Assembly (NCBI GenBank): GCA_016293865.1
Contig: JAEDDG010000008.1
Span: forward strand, 1-63,726
Direction: 5' to 3'
Origin: Oscillospiraceae bacterium
GTDB taxonomy: Bacteria > Bacillota > Clostridia > Oscillospirales > Oscillospiraceae
DNA length: 63,726 nucleotides
A model generated the notes under the pieces. That model ran no database searches. It was not told the DNA's origin and worked only from the letters and a program-made list of their open reading frames with translations. Below are positions 41,807 through 50,845 of this stretch, piece after piece; the first letter of the stretch is position 1, and every line of letters begins with the position of its first letter. Both the position numbers and the translations under genes were made by a program.

Positions 41807-42106
41807 ATGAATAAGAATATTAAAAAGCCGAGAAATCTGGATATGTATAAGGCGATTCTGACTCTGCGGAATGTTGACGAGTGCATCCGGTTTTTTGATG
41901 ACCTGTGTTCTGTGACAGAGCTGAAGGCGATGGAGCAGCGGTTTCAGGTGGCGGAGTTTCTGAACCGGGGCATGGTCTACAACGATATTCTGGAGCAGAC
42001 AGGCGCCAGCAGCGCAACCATCAGCCGCGTCAACCGCAGTCTGCAGTATGGTGCGGACGGATATGAGATTGTTTTTGCAAGACTGAAGGAGCAGGAAGAA
42101 AAATGA
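41807..42106 (+). CDS. YerC/YecD family TrpR-related regulator
   Basis: The 99-residue protein has the TrpR-like DNA-binding core: DDLCSVTELKAMEQRFQVAEF then DILEQTGASSATISRVNR, a helix-turn-helix. Such proteins are small regulators of unknown targets in Firmicutes. GGAGGG lies six bases upstream of ATG 41807; the earlier ATG at 41801 touches the site. It overlaps the methyltransferase start by 4 bp, so both are co-transcribed. Confidence 0.87.
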   Translation: MNKNIKKPRNLDMYKAILTLRNVDECIRFFDDLCSVTELKAMEQRFQVAEFLNRGMVYNDILEQTGASSATISRVNRSLQYGADGYEIVFARLKEQEEK

Positions 42107-42846
42107 GCCGGTATTTTTCGCTGGCGCCGTACTATGACCGGCTGACCAGGGATGTGGATCATGCGGCTTTTGCCGATTTTTATACCCGGCTTTTTGCCGC
42201 TTCGTCTGTCCCGGTGCGCCTGGTGCTTGATCTTGGATGCGGCACCGGTACAATCACGCGGCTTCTGGCGGAGCGCGGGTATGAGATGATCGGGGTGGAT
42301 GCCTCGGCGGAAATGCTGGCTGCGGCGGTGGAAAAATGTGCCGCACTGCCGCAGGCGCAGCGGCCGCTGTTTCTGCAGCAGTATATGCAGCAGCTGGACC
42401 TGTACGGAACTGTGGACGCGGCCGTCTGTGCGCTGGACGGACTGAATTATGTGCCGCCCGGGGAACTGGCGGAGGTTTTCCGCCGCCTGCATCTTTTCAT
42501 TGCGCCGGGCGGAATTTTTGTTTTTGATGTGAATACGCCCCTGAAGCTCCGCGGACTGGACGGCGGCCTGTTCATCGACGAAGCGGAGGACGTTTACTGC
42601 GTCATGCGCACGGAATACGACGCGCAGGAGGACGCCTGTGTATACGGCCTGGATCTGTTCTGCCGCAGCGGGAAGAACTGGCGGCGGGAGAGCGAGGAGC
42701 ATGTGGAGTATGTGCATACAATGCAGGCGCTGCGCGCAGCGCTGCATGCGGCGGGCTTCGGGGACATCAGGACTTACAGCGGCACAGATTTCGGCCGGCG
42801 GAAAAACGGCGACATGCGCGTCGTGATTTCCGCGGTCAGAAAATGA
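42103..42846 (+). CDS. SAM-dependent class I methyltransferase
   Basis: The 247-residue protein has VLDLGCGTGT (residues 41-50), MIGVDASAEML, AALDGLNYV and a C-terminal beta part. It binds S-adenosylmethionine; the acceptor is unknown. The Tyr-rich N-terminus YFSLAPYYDRL is common in this subgroup. It ends right before Hsp33 (no gap). Confidence 0.85.
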   Translation: MSRYFSLAPYYDRLTRDVDHAAFADFYTRLFAASSVPVRLVLDLGCGTGTITRLLAERGYEMIGVDASAEMLAAAVEKCAALPQAQRPLFLQQYMQQLDLYGTVDAAVCALDGLNYVPPGELAEVFRRLHLFIAPGGIFVFDVNTPLKLRGLDGGLFIDEAEDVYCVMRTEYDAQEDACVYGLDLFCRSGKNWRRESEEHVEYVHTMQALRAALHAAGFGDIRTYSGTDFGRRKNGDMRVVISAVRK

Positions 42847-42855
42847 ATGGAGATT

Positions 42856-43749
42856 ATGAATATGGATGAAATTGTACGCGGAATTGCATGCGGCGGCAAT
42901 GTGAAAATCGCCGCTGTCAGCACGCGGGAGATGACCGAGCGGGCCAGACAGATTCACCGGACGCTGCCTGTGGCCACGGCCGCGCTGGGCCGTACCATGG
43001 CGGCGGCCAGCATGCTGGGCAATGCGCTGAAGGGCGAGCAGGATTCCCTGACTGTGCGGATCAACGGCGGCGGCCCCATCGGCAGCATCATCGTGGTGTC
43101 TGACTCCGCCGGAAATGTGCGCGGCTATGTGCAGAATCCGCATGTTGACCTGCCCCTGCGCAGGGACGGGAAGCTGGACGTGGGCGGCGCCGTCGGCACA
43201 AACGGCATGCTGACCGTGATCCGTGACCTTGGACTGAAGGAGCCGTATGTGGGCAGCACGCAGCTGATCAGCGGAGAAATTGCAGAGGATTTCGCCGCAT
43301 ATTTTGTGGAGAGCGACCAGCAGCCCTCGGCGTGCGCGCTGGGTGTGCTTGTGGATCAGGATCAGTCTGTCCTGGCGGCCGGCGGGTATATCCTCCAGCT
43401 GATGCCGGGCGCTCCCGCCGATATCCCGGAGATTCTGGAAAAGCAGATTGCCGCCTGCGGCGCTGTAACAGCCATGCTGCGTACGGGCGACGCCGCGCAG
43501 ATGCTTCTGAAGGTGCTGGATGGGCTTGAGCCCCGGATTCTGGAGCGCAGTCCTGTGGAGTACAGATGCTACTGCAGCCGGGAAAAGGTAACGGCTGCCA
43601 TTGCCGGGATCGGTGCGGAGGAACTGGCGGATATGGAGCGGGAAAACAAGGACGTTGAGGTGACCTGTCAGTTCTGTGATCGGGTGTACAGCTTTACGCC
43701 GGCTGAAATCCGCGAAATCAGAGCCCGCGCACAGGACAACGAAGCATAA
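42856..43749 (+). CDS. hslO: Redox-regulated chaperone Hsp33
   Basis: The protein is about 297 residues. Key features are the TAALGRTMAAASMLGN motif near residue 45, GPIGSI, and the C-terminal zinc redox switch with Cys in RCYCSREK and CQFC (Cys-X-Cys plus Cys-X-X-Cys). Hsp33 holds unfolded proteins after oxidation. The start is uncertain: ATG at 42847, 42856 and 42862 all fit; 42856 was taken because GGAG lies four bases before it. Confidence 0.95.
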   Translation: MNMDEIVRGIACGGNVKIAAVSTREMTERARQIHRTLPVATAALGRTMAAASMLGNALKGEQDSLTVRINGGGPIGSIIVVSDSAGNVRGYVQNPHVDLPLRRDGKLDVGGAVGTNGMLTVIRDLGLKEPYVGSTQLISGEIAEDFAAYFVESDQQPSACALGVLVDQDQSVLAAGGYILQLMPGAPADIPEILEKQIAACGAVTAMLRTGDAAQMLLKVLDGLEPRILERSPVEYRCYCSREKVTAAIAGIGAEELADMERENKDVEVTCQFCDRVYSFTPAEIREIRARAQDNEA

Positions 43750-43807
43750 ATCTGCCCTGTATGTACTGAATTGAACATTTAGATGCAAAACATGCCATGT
43801 CCTGTGC

Positions 43808-43836
43808 TTTCGGAATACACGGGCCGGTGCTATAAT
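43808..43836 (+). promoter_or_regulatory. Promoter for second MttB operon
   Basis: TTTCGG (43808-43813), 17 bp ending TGC, consensus TATAAT (43831-43836), extended -10. Confidence 0.6.
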
Positions 43837-43909
43837 CCTTTTACAGATTGTCTGCGGCGCATTTCCGGCGGAGACGGGCGGCAGACACAGATGATCGGGA
43901 GGTTAGATT

Positions 43910-45355
43910 ATGCCGCGTCTTTATGGAAAATTCGACCCCTATACCAGAGAAGAATACAAAAAGCTCCAGGATGCCACACTGCATCTGCTGGAGACAACCG
44001 GCGTTCTTGTCAACTGCCCGGAGATGCTGGAGCATGCGGCACAGGCGGGCTGTAAGGTGGACTTCGACAAGCGGATTGTCCGCTTCCCGGCAGATCTGGT
44101 GGAGTATAATATGCAGAACTGCCCCGGCTGCCTGGACAAACGTCCCATGCCGGATATGCTGACTTTCAGCTGCGACGGCGGCTCCGGTTCTGTATATGAC
44201 TATGACGAAAGAAAGCTGCGCCCGGCGACACGGCAGGATATTGCGGATTTTTCCCGCCTGACCGACGCCCTGGACAACATTCAGCAGATTTCTTTCCCGT
44301 GCTTTGATCCGTCTGTCCCGTATGAAATGCAGGATCTTGAGATCTTCCGGCAGGTCTGGGCAAACACCGGGAAAACCGGCGGCGGCGGTCTGAGCCGCAA
44401 CGACGGGATCTGGATGAACACACGGCCTGATGCGGTGAAGCTGTTCATCAGAATGGCCCGGGTCCGTTACGGCGGCGATACGAAGCCGAACGGACTGCCG
44501 GCGGCGGCCTGTTTCATCGGCGCGGCGTCTCCGCTGCGTTTTGAGCGGGATATGATGGAAGCGGCGCTGCTGCTTCTGCGGGAAAAACAGACGCTGGGAC
44601 TCGGCTCCAATGTCATCGGCGGCATACAGTCTCCGGTGACGCTGGCGGGACTTGTGGTTATGGAAAATGCCGAGCGGCTTGCGTCCATGTCGCTGATGCT
44701 GGCTGTGGACCGGAACGCTTCCTTCTATTTCTGCAATCATCCCAATTTCCTGGATATGGTGAGCATGAATGTCTCCAACGGCTCGGCAGAGCATCAGCTG
44801 GCGGCAGCCTGCGCGACGGGACTTCTGCGCTATAACGGCTTCCAGCTTTATGCAAGCCATCCTGTACTGACCACCGGCGCGCACTATCCCTGTCAGCAGG
44901 CGGCGGCGGAAAAGGCCCTCGGCGCACTGATGGCCGGGCTGTCCGGCGCATCCGGCGTATGCACCTGCGGTGCGCTGTATGAGGCAATGAGCTATGAGCA
45001 GCTGGTGATCGATAACGAGATTGCCGGTCTTGTACAGCATTACCTGAAGGGGATTGACATCACGGATGAGACGATTGCGCTGGACGTGATGGAAGAAATG
45101 GGAATCGGCGGAAATTTTCTGGAGCATGAATCTGTGGCGGAACACTGCCGCGAGGTATACTGGAAGCCTGCGCTGTTCAACCGGAAGCGCTACAGCGAAT
45201 GGATTATCCAGAATGGAAAGACGACCATTGAAAACGCCCATGAAATGGTGGAAGATATCCTGAGGACGCACCATCCGAAAATTCTGAGCGACGATCAGCT
45301 GCGGGAGATGGACGAGATCATCGAAGAGGGATACAAAACGCTGATCAGAAAATAG
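43910..45355 (+). CDS. Second MttB-family corrinoid methyltransferase
   Basis: The 481-residue protein has the MttB superfamily layout: LHLLETTGVLV, a large barrel with GSNVIGGIQSPVTLAGL, the SNGSAEHQLAAA loop and C-terminal VAEHCREVYWKPALFNR. No in-frame TAG is present, so it is non-pyrrolysine. It differs much from the copy at 23520 and likely has another methylated-amine substrate. GGGAGG precedes the ATG. A Dabb gene and a Cys-rich gene follow in one operon. Confidence 0.88.
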   Translation: MPRLYGKFDPYTREEYKKLQDATLHLLETTGVLVNCPEMLEHAAQAGCKVDFDKRIVRFPADLVEYNMQNCPGCLDKRPMPDMLTFSCDGGSGSVYDYDERKLRPATRQDIADFSRLTDALDNIQQISFPCFDPSVPYEMQDLEIFRQVWANTGKTGGGGLSRNDGIWMNTRPDAVKLFIRMARVRYGGDTKPNGLPAAACFIGAASPLRFERDMMEAALLLLREKQTLGLGSNVIGGIQSPVTLAGLVVMENAERLASMSLMLAVDRNASFYFCNHPNFLDMVSMNVSNGSAEHQLAAACATGLLRYNGFQLYASHPVLTTGAHYPCQQAAAEKALGALMAGLSGASGVCTCGALYEAMSYEQLVIDNEIAGLVQHYLKGIDITDETIALDVMEEMGIGGNFLEHESVAEHCREVYWKPALFNRKRYSEWIIQNGKTTIENAHEMVEDILRTHHPKILSDDQLREMDEIIEEGYKTLIRK

Positions 45356-45374
45356 AAACTGGAAGGAGAAAACA

Positions 45375-45659
45375 ATGATCAGACATATTGTGATGTGGAA
45401 ATTCCGGGAAGAGGAGCAGCAGCGCAGACGTCAGTTCCTGGACGGGCTTGCCGGGCTGTACGGTGTCATTCCGGAAATCAGGCATATGGAAATCCGGGAG
45501 GACATCGCGGGCGGCGCGAATTTTGACGCCGTGCTCGTGGCGGATTTTGATTCTCTGGAGGCGCTGAAAACCTACAAGGAGGATCCGCGCCACAAGGCGG
45601 TCGCGGCAATCTGCAAGGAAATCCGCACAGCCCGGGCGGCAGTGGATTACGAACTGTGA
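45375..45659 (+). CDS. Dabb (stress-responsive A/B barrel) family protein
   Basis: The 94-residue protein matches the Dabb dimeric alpha/beta barrel: starting IRHIVMWKF with His at residue 4, EIREDIAG, FDSLEALKTYKEDPRH. Members include small enzymes and substrate-binding proteins. In an MttB operon it may assist a methyl donor or act on a product; no evidence beyond position. AAGGAG is upstream. Confidence 0.85.
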   Translation: MIRHIVMWKFREEEQQRRRQFLDGLAGLYGVIPEIRHMEIREDIAGGANFDAVLVADFDSLEALKTYKEDPRHKAVAAICKEIRTARAAVDYEL

Positions 45660-45979
45660 GCGGTCAGAAAGAGCAATGTCCCTGCTGGAGGGATAAGCAC
45701 TATGCTTTTTTCCAGAACCGGGACTGTGAATGCTTCCCGTGCCATGCCGGCGCGGATGCGGAGACTTTCAGCTGCCTGTTCTGCTATTGCCCGCTTTATG
45801 CGCTGGGCGATGGCTGCGGCGGCCGCTTTGTGTATACAGAACAGGGCGTCAAGGACTGCAGCGGCTGCCTGATCCCGCACAGACGGGAGAATTACGGCCG
45901 GATCACCGAAAGGCTGGAAGCTGTTGTCAGACTGGCGGCAAAAAAGAGTGAAAAAACCGCAGGCTCGGAAAAGATCTGA
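45656..45979 (+). CDS. Cysteine-rich small domain protein (cobalamin-linked family)
   Basis: The 107-residue protein starts with GTG overlapping the Dabb stop. It has about a dozen cysteines in a fixed order: CPCW, CECFPC, CLFCYC, CGG and CSGC. I recognise the pattern of a Cys-rich small domain often found near cobalamin genes. In this setting it may handle cobalt or the corrinoid cofactor for the methyltransferase. The frame ends in the terminator's stem. Confidence 0.8.
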   Translation: MSGQKEQCPCWRDKHYAFFQNRDCECFPCHAGADAETFSCLFCYCPLYALGDGCGGRFVYTEQGVKDCSGCLIPHRRENYGRITERLEAVVRLAAKKSEKTAGSEKI

Positions 45980-45991
45980 GCCTGCGGTTTT
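45953..45991. terminator. Bidirectional terminator overlapping a stop codon
   Basis: AAAACCGCAGGCTC (45953-45966), 11-base loop, GAGCCTGCGGTTTT (45978-45991). Confidence 0.88.
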
Positions 45992-46022
45992 CTGAATTGT
46001 CCGGTCCCGCGCGGCCGCGCGC

Positions 46023-46859
46023 TTATTTGCTGACGGCGGCGGATTCCCGGTGGAGGTCGATATAGCGGTTGACATATGCGCCGAGCAGAACGATATGCAT
46101 GCTGTAATACATCCACAAAAGCGCCACAAGAATGGTGCCCAGTATGCCATATGTGCCGTAGCTGCTGGTCCATGAAATAAACAGCGGGAAGAATTTTGCA
46201 AACAGAACCCAGGTGACGGCGGCAAACAGTGCCCCGGGCAGCTGGCGCCGGAACTTTACCGGTACACCGGGTACGGCTTTGTAGATCGCCATGAAGACGG
46301 CGGTCAGCACCACAATCAGGATAACAAATCTGAAGTGTGTCAGAAAATCGAAGACAGATGCGCTGGACGGCCAGCGGAGTACGATTGCTTCCGTGACCTG
46401 CTGGGTGAAAAAGGAAATGGACAACGTCAGGAGCGTTGAGAAAATAAACATGACAGTATAAAGCATTGCCATGGAACGCCGCTTGAAGTACGGTGTGTAG
46501 ACCGGCTTCTGAAAAATGGATTCCATTCCGCGCATGAGCGCGGAAAAAGCTTTGGCAGACGACCAGACAGTGGCCAGAATGGAGAATGAAAAGCGCGCCA
46601 CACTGGTGGTGTAGACGTCGCTGACGATCATGTGGATCAGCGTTTCCATAGATGTGGGCAGGTAGTCCGATAAAAGAGAGAAGACCAGATCCTGCGTCAG
46701 AGACGTGTACGGAAGAATGGAGATGACCAGAATGACGATGGGAAACAGGGAAAAGAAGGTATAAAAGGCGCACGCCGCAGCAAACCACGAAATGTTGCAT
46801 TGCGTGACACCCTGCTGAAACTTTATTGCTTTTTGAATCAGACGCTTGATCCCTGCCAT
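46023..46859 (-). CDS. YihY/BrkB-family membrane protein
   Basis: The 278-residue protein has six membrane helices and the family signature WFAAACAFYTFFSLFPIVI near residue 25, then the central ARFSFSILATVWSSAKAF and GTYGILGTILVALLWMYYS near the end. Once called ribonuclease BN, the family is now considered a membrane transporter or flippase of unknown substrate. ATG 46857-46859 was chosen for GGAGG upstream. Confidence 0.87.
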   Translation of the reverse strand: MAGIKRLIQKAIKFQQGVTQCNISWFAAACAFYTFFSLFPIVILVISILPYTSLTQDLVFSLLSDYLPTSMETLIHMIVSDVYTTSVARFSFSILATVWSSAKAFSALMRGMESIFQKPVYTPYFKRRSMAMLYTVMFIFSTLLTLSISFFTQQVTEAIVLRWPSSASVFDFLTHFRFVILIVVLTAVFMAIYKAVPGVPVKFRRQLPGALFAAVTWVLFAKFFPLFISWTSSYGTYGILGTILVALLWMYYSMHIVLLGAYVNRYIDLHRESAAVSK

Positions 46860-47027
46860 AGGCCTCCGGCTGCTTTCCTGTTGATGGGATAAAAAGATAC
46901 TACCACAATTTGGCGCGAAACTGCAAGACCGGGATTCAAAAATCGGGAAAATTGAAAAAGCCGTCACAGTTTCGTAATAATTATATGATATGATCTGCCA
47001 TAATATTTTGAAAGTAAGGAAAAGTCA

Positions 47028-49946
47028 ATGCTGGATCTATGTAATATTACCAAAAGCTATGGCGATGGCAGCAGTGCCGTGCAGGCTCTGCGCGGCATCA
47101 GCGTCTCTTTCCGGGAAAGCGAGTTTGTGTCTGTCCTTGGCCCATCCGGCTGCGGAAAAACCACGCTGCTGAACATCATCGGCGGCCTGGACCAGTACAC
47201 AAGCGGCGATCTGGTGATCAACGGCGTGTCTACCAGGGAATACAAAAGCAGAGACTGGGATACATACAGAAATCATTCGGTGGGGTTTGTGTTCCAGAGC
47301 TATAATCTGATTCCGCACCAGAGCGTGCTTGCAAATGTGGAGCTGGCGCTGACACTTTCAGGCGTTTCGCGGACTGAGCGGCGCCGCAGAGCCACGGAGG
47401 CACTGGAGCGCGTTGGCCTGGGCGACCAGCTGCACAAGAAGCCGAACCAGATGTCCGGCGGGCAGATGCAGCGTGTAGCCATCGCCCGTGCGATTGTGAA
47501 CGATCCGGATATTCTGCTGGCCGATGAACCCACCGGCGCACTGGATACAGCCACAAGCAAGCAGATTATGGACATCCTGAAGGAAATCGCGTCGGACCGG
47601 CTGGTCATTATGGTCACGCACAATCCGGAACTGGCGGAGCAGTATGCCACACGGATTATCCGCCTGCGCGACGGGAAGATTACCGACGATTCCATGCCCT
47701 ATGCACCGGGAAAAGAGCAGGCGGCTGCGGAAATCCGGGCGGCGAAGCCGTCCATGAGCTTTTTCACGGCGCTGAGCCTTTCATTTAAAAACCTGCTGAC
47801 GAAAAAGGGCCGGACGATTCTGACCGCTTTTGCCGGCAGCATCGGTATTATCGGAATTGCGCTCATTTTATCCCTGTCCAACGGGATCAACCAGTATATC
47901 GGCCGCGTGCAGGAGGATACTCTTTCCGCATATCCCCTGACCATTGAGGCCGAGAGCATGGACATGACGGCGCTGATTTCATCTCTGGCAGATTCGGCTG
48001 CCGGTGAGTCGGAACACGGGCTGGATGCGGTTTACTCTGACAGCAAGATGGGCGATTTTATGAGCAGTCTGGCAGACGTGGAAACGCGCACAAATGACCT
48101 GCAGGCTTTTTCCGACTATATTGAAGAGCCGGACAGCCCGCTTGCCCGGTATGCCAGCAACATCCAGTACTCCTATGAGACACAGCTGGATATATATGCA
48201 TCCGACACGTCGGACAGTGTGCTGCAGGTCAATCCGAGCGTCGTCATGCAGGAAATGATGGGCACTTTCTACAACACGGACACGCTGTCCGGCATGGCCG
48301 TCGGCGCATCCGATATCTGGACGGAGATGCTGGACAATGAGGAGCTTCTGAACTCCCAGTACGACGTTGTCGCCGGCCGCTGGCCCGAGGCATATAACGA
48401 GGTTGTGCTGCTGGTCAACGAAAACAATGAGGTCAGCGAGGTCTATCTCTATGCGCTTGGCCTTCAGGATCCGGATGAGCTGACCGACATGTTTAAAAAG
48501 ACGATGAACGGCGAAACAGTGGAGTCTCAGCAGCACAGCTGGTCGTATGACGATATTCTGGGCCTTCGCTTCAAGCTGGTGCTGCCGACGGATTACTACG
48601 AGTATGATGAGCAGACGGAGACCTGGCAGGATATACGCGAGGACGAGGCGCGCCTGAAGCAGCTGGTGGATGGCGGAATGGAGCTGGAGGTTGTCGGCAT
48701 TCTCAGACCGAGCGAGGAGGCCGTTGCCACCGCGCTCAGCGGCGTCATCGGCTATACCGCGCAGCTGACACAGCATGTACTCAACGCCGTAAACGACAGC
48801 GAGATTGTCAAAGCGCAGCAGGCGGACCCGGATACCGATGTGTTTACCGGCCTGCCCTTTGACACCGGCGAAAACACTGAGCTGACAGACGCGCAGAAGG
48901 CGCAGGATTTTAAGAATTACGCCGGGACGCTGACTGTCAATGAAAAAAGCGCCATTTATGCGGAGATTGCCGCTGTGCCGGGGGAAGAGAAACTGGCGGC
49001 ACAGACAGAGGCTGCGCTTGCTGCCATGAGCCGTGCAGATATGGAATCGACTGTTGCAGCTGTAATTGCCCGGCAGATGGAGCTGGACAGTGCGGCGGCA
49101 GCGGGTTATGCTGCGGCCATGTCAGACGAGGAATTGACGGATTCCATGCGTCAGATTCTGACCGAACAGCAGAAGCAGGGAGCATCGCAGTCTGTTCAGC
49201 AGCAGCTGGAGCAGATGACCAACGCACAGATCGCCGCGGCGTTTGACACGCAGATTGCCGCGTCGGATGACGGCGCCCTGGCCGCGCTGTACGATGCGTA
49301 TATGCCGCCGACGGTGTCAGACGCCACTTATGAGGAAAATCTGGATCTGCTCAAGGTCGCTGACCCGGACTGCCCGTCAGCCATCAATATTTATGCCCAG
49401 ACTTTTGAGGATAAGGACGGCATAACCGCGGCCATTGAGGAGTATAACCGGCAGATGGAAGCTGGGGGCCAGGAGAACAAAACCATTACATATACCGATT
49501 ATGTGGGGATTCTGATGTCCTCCATCACGACGATCATCAATGTGATTTCCTATGTTCTGATTGCCTTTGTTTCGATTTCTCTTGTTGTTTCCAGTATTAT
49601 GATCGGCATTATCACGTATATTTCCGTGCTGGAGAGAACGAAGGAAATCGGCATTCTGCGCTCCATCGGCGCATCCAGGCGGGATATTTCCCGTGTGTTC
49701 AACGCTGAAACGCTGCTGATCGGGTTTACAGCCGGATTGCTGGGCATTGCGGTGACTGTGCTTCTCTGTATTCCTCTCAGCGCCATCGTCAAAAACTACA
49801 CCGGTATTGCGGGACTTGCGCAGCTTCCCGCGATGGGCGGCGTGATTCTGGTGGCCATCAGCATGCTGCTGACTTTTATTGCCGGCCTGGTTCCCTCCAG
49901 AATGGCGGCAAAGAAAGATCCTGTGGTTGCCCTGCGCAGCGAATGA
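47028..49946 (+). CDS. Fused ABC transporter ATPase/permease, MacB-like
   Basis: The 972-residue protein joins an N-terminal ATPase (Walker A GPSGCGKTT at residue about 39, MSGGQMQRVAIARAI, ILLADEPTGALD) with an FtsX-type permease. The first membrane helix is near residue 263, an extracellular domain of roughly 540 residues follows, then three C-terminal helices with ERTKEIGILRSIGASRRD. The ectodomain includes an Ala/Gln-rich coiled stretch (about residues 650-745). It may export a peptide or a lipid, or alter the cell wall as FtsEX-like machinery does. The nitrilase gene starts 33 bp downstream. Confidence 0.92.
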   Translation: MLDLCNITKSYGDGSSAVQALRGISVSFRESEFVSVLGPSGCGKTTLLNIIGGLDQYTSGDLVINGVSTREYKSRDWDTYRNHSVGFVFQSYNLIPHQSVLANVELALTLSGVSRTERRRRATEALERVGLGDQLHKKPNQMSGGQMQRVAIARAIVNDPDILLADEPTGALDTATSKQIMDILKEIASDRLVIMVTHNPELAEQYATRIIRLRDGKITDDSMPYAPGKEQAAAEIRAAKPSMSFFTALSLSFKNLLTKKGRTILTAFAGSIGIIGIALILSLSNGINQYIGRVQEDTLSAYPLTIEAESMDMTALISSLADSAAGESEHGLDAVYSDSKMGDFMSSLADVETRTNDLQAFSDYIEEPDSPLARYASNIQYSYETQLDIYASDTSDSVLQVNPSVVMQEMMGTFYNTDTLSGMAVGASDIWTEMLDNEELLNSQYDVVAGRWPEAYNEVVLLVNENNEVSEVYLYALGLQDPDELTDMFKKTMNGETVESQQHSWSYDDILGLRFKLVLPTDYYEYDEQTETWQDIREDEARLKQLVDGGMELEVVGILRPSEEAVATALSGVIGYTAQLTQHVLNAVNDSEIVKAQQADPDTDVFTGLPFDTGENTELTDAQKAQDFKNYAGTLTVNEKSAIYAEIAAVPGEEKLAAQTEAALAAMSRADMESTVAAVIARQMELDSAAAAGYAAAMSDEELTDSMRQILTEQQKQGASQSVQQQLEQMTNAQIAAAFDTQIAASDDGALAALYDAYMPPTVSDATYEENLDLLKVADPDCPSAINIYAQTFEDKDGITAAIEEYNRQMEAGGQENKTITYTDYVGILMSSITTIINVISYVLIAFVSISLVVSSIMIGIITYISVLERTKEIGILRSIGASRRDISRVFNAETLLIGFTAGLLGIAVTVLLCIPLSAIVKNYTGIAGLAQLPAMGGVILVAISMLLTFIAGLVPSRMAAKKDPVVALRSE

Positions 49947-49979
49947 TTTTTGAATTGAGGCGAAAGGAGCAATATCCTG

Positions 49980-50795
49980 ATGAGAATTGCCATGCTGCAG
50001 CTTCTGGTGGAGTACAGCCGCCCAGGAAGCAATTTCAAGCGTGCGGAGCAGATGCTCCGGCAGGCAAAAGCCCAGGGCGCGGAGCTGGCCGTCCTGCCGG
50101 AATGCTTTGATCTCGGCTGGGCAAACCCGGAGGCGGGGAAGCTTGCGCAGCCCATTCCCGGCACGTTCAGCGGCATGCTGTGTGCCCTCGCCGGAGAGAT
50201 CGGGATCGCCGTCTGTGCCGGCCTGACGGAAAAAGAGGAAAACAGGATCTACAACGCCGCTGTTCTGGCGGACAGCAGCGGGCGGATCATCGGCCGGCAC
50301 CGGAAGATCAATACGCTGACTGAGGTGGAACCCATGTATGATGTGGGAACATCGCTGCAGGTGTTTGAAACGACGCTGGGCAGGATCGGCATTGCAATCT
50401 GCGCGGACAACGCGCCGGATTCCACCGTTCTGGGTGAGGCGCTGTGCCGGATGGGGGCGGAGATTATTCTCTCGCCCTGTTCCTGGGCTGTGGAGCCGGA
50501 TTGCCGCGCGGCCTATTACGGGCGCAACTGGTATGACGCGTACGGCCGGATTGCCGGCCTGTACGGCGTGCCGGTGATCGGCGTGAGCAACGTGGGGCCG
50601 GTGACGGCCGGCGTCTGGAAAGGCTGGTCCTGCATCGGGAATTCCATTGCGATTTTTTCCGACGGTGTGTCCGGCGTGACGCTTCCCTATGGGGAACAGG
50701 CGGAGACGCTGCGTGTGATCGATGTGGAGCCGGGGTGCGGGAAACTGCGCGGGACGGCGCTTGCTGCGGAGATTGCCCGAAAAAAGGCAGAATAA
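49980..50795 (+). CDS. Carbon-nitrogen hydrolase (nitrilase superfamily)
   Basis: The 271-residue protein has the catalytic triad Glu41 (LPECFD), Lys109 (RHRKIN) and Cys141 (AICADN). It cleaves a C-N bond (amidase, ureidopropionase or like); the substrate is unknown. GAAAGGAGC lies upstream. It follows the ABC fusion closely, so co-transcription is probable. Confidence 0.9.
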   Translation: MRIAMLQLLVEYSRPGSNFKRAEQMLRQAKAQGAELAVLPECFDLGWANPEAGKLAQPIPGTFSGMLCALAGEIGIAVCAGLTEKEENRIYNAAVLADSSGRIIGRHRKINTLTEVEPMYDVGTSLQVFETTLGRIGIAICADNAPDSTVLGEALCRMGAEIILSPCSWAVEPDCRAAYYGRNWYDAYGRIAGLYGVPVIGVSNVGPVTAGVWKGWSCIGNSIAIFSDGVSGVTLPYGEQAETLRVIDVEPGCGKLRGTALAAEIARKKAE

Positions 50796-50798
50796 AAG

Positions 50799-50832
50799 AA
50801 AACGGATACGGGTTTGCCCGTATCCGTTTTTG
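50799..50832. terminator. Bidirectional intrinsic terminator
   Basis: AAAACGGATACGGG (50799-50812), TTTG loop, CCCGTATCCGTTTT (50817-50830), more T. Confidence 0.9.
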
Positions 50833-50845
50833 TTTTGGAATGGAT

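Noticed and set aside
41977..43788. 603-codon open frame on the minus strand over the methyltransferase and Hsp33 genes
   Set aside because: It is antisense to two clearly recognisable genes, has no family features and no ribosome-binding site; high GC makes such frames common.
23520..45355. Pyrrolysine use in the MttB-family genes
   Set aside because: Both frames run to their natural stops without an in-frame TAG, and no pyl genes are seen.
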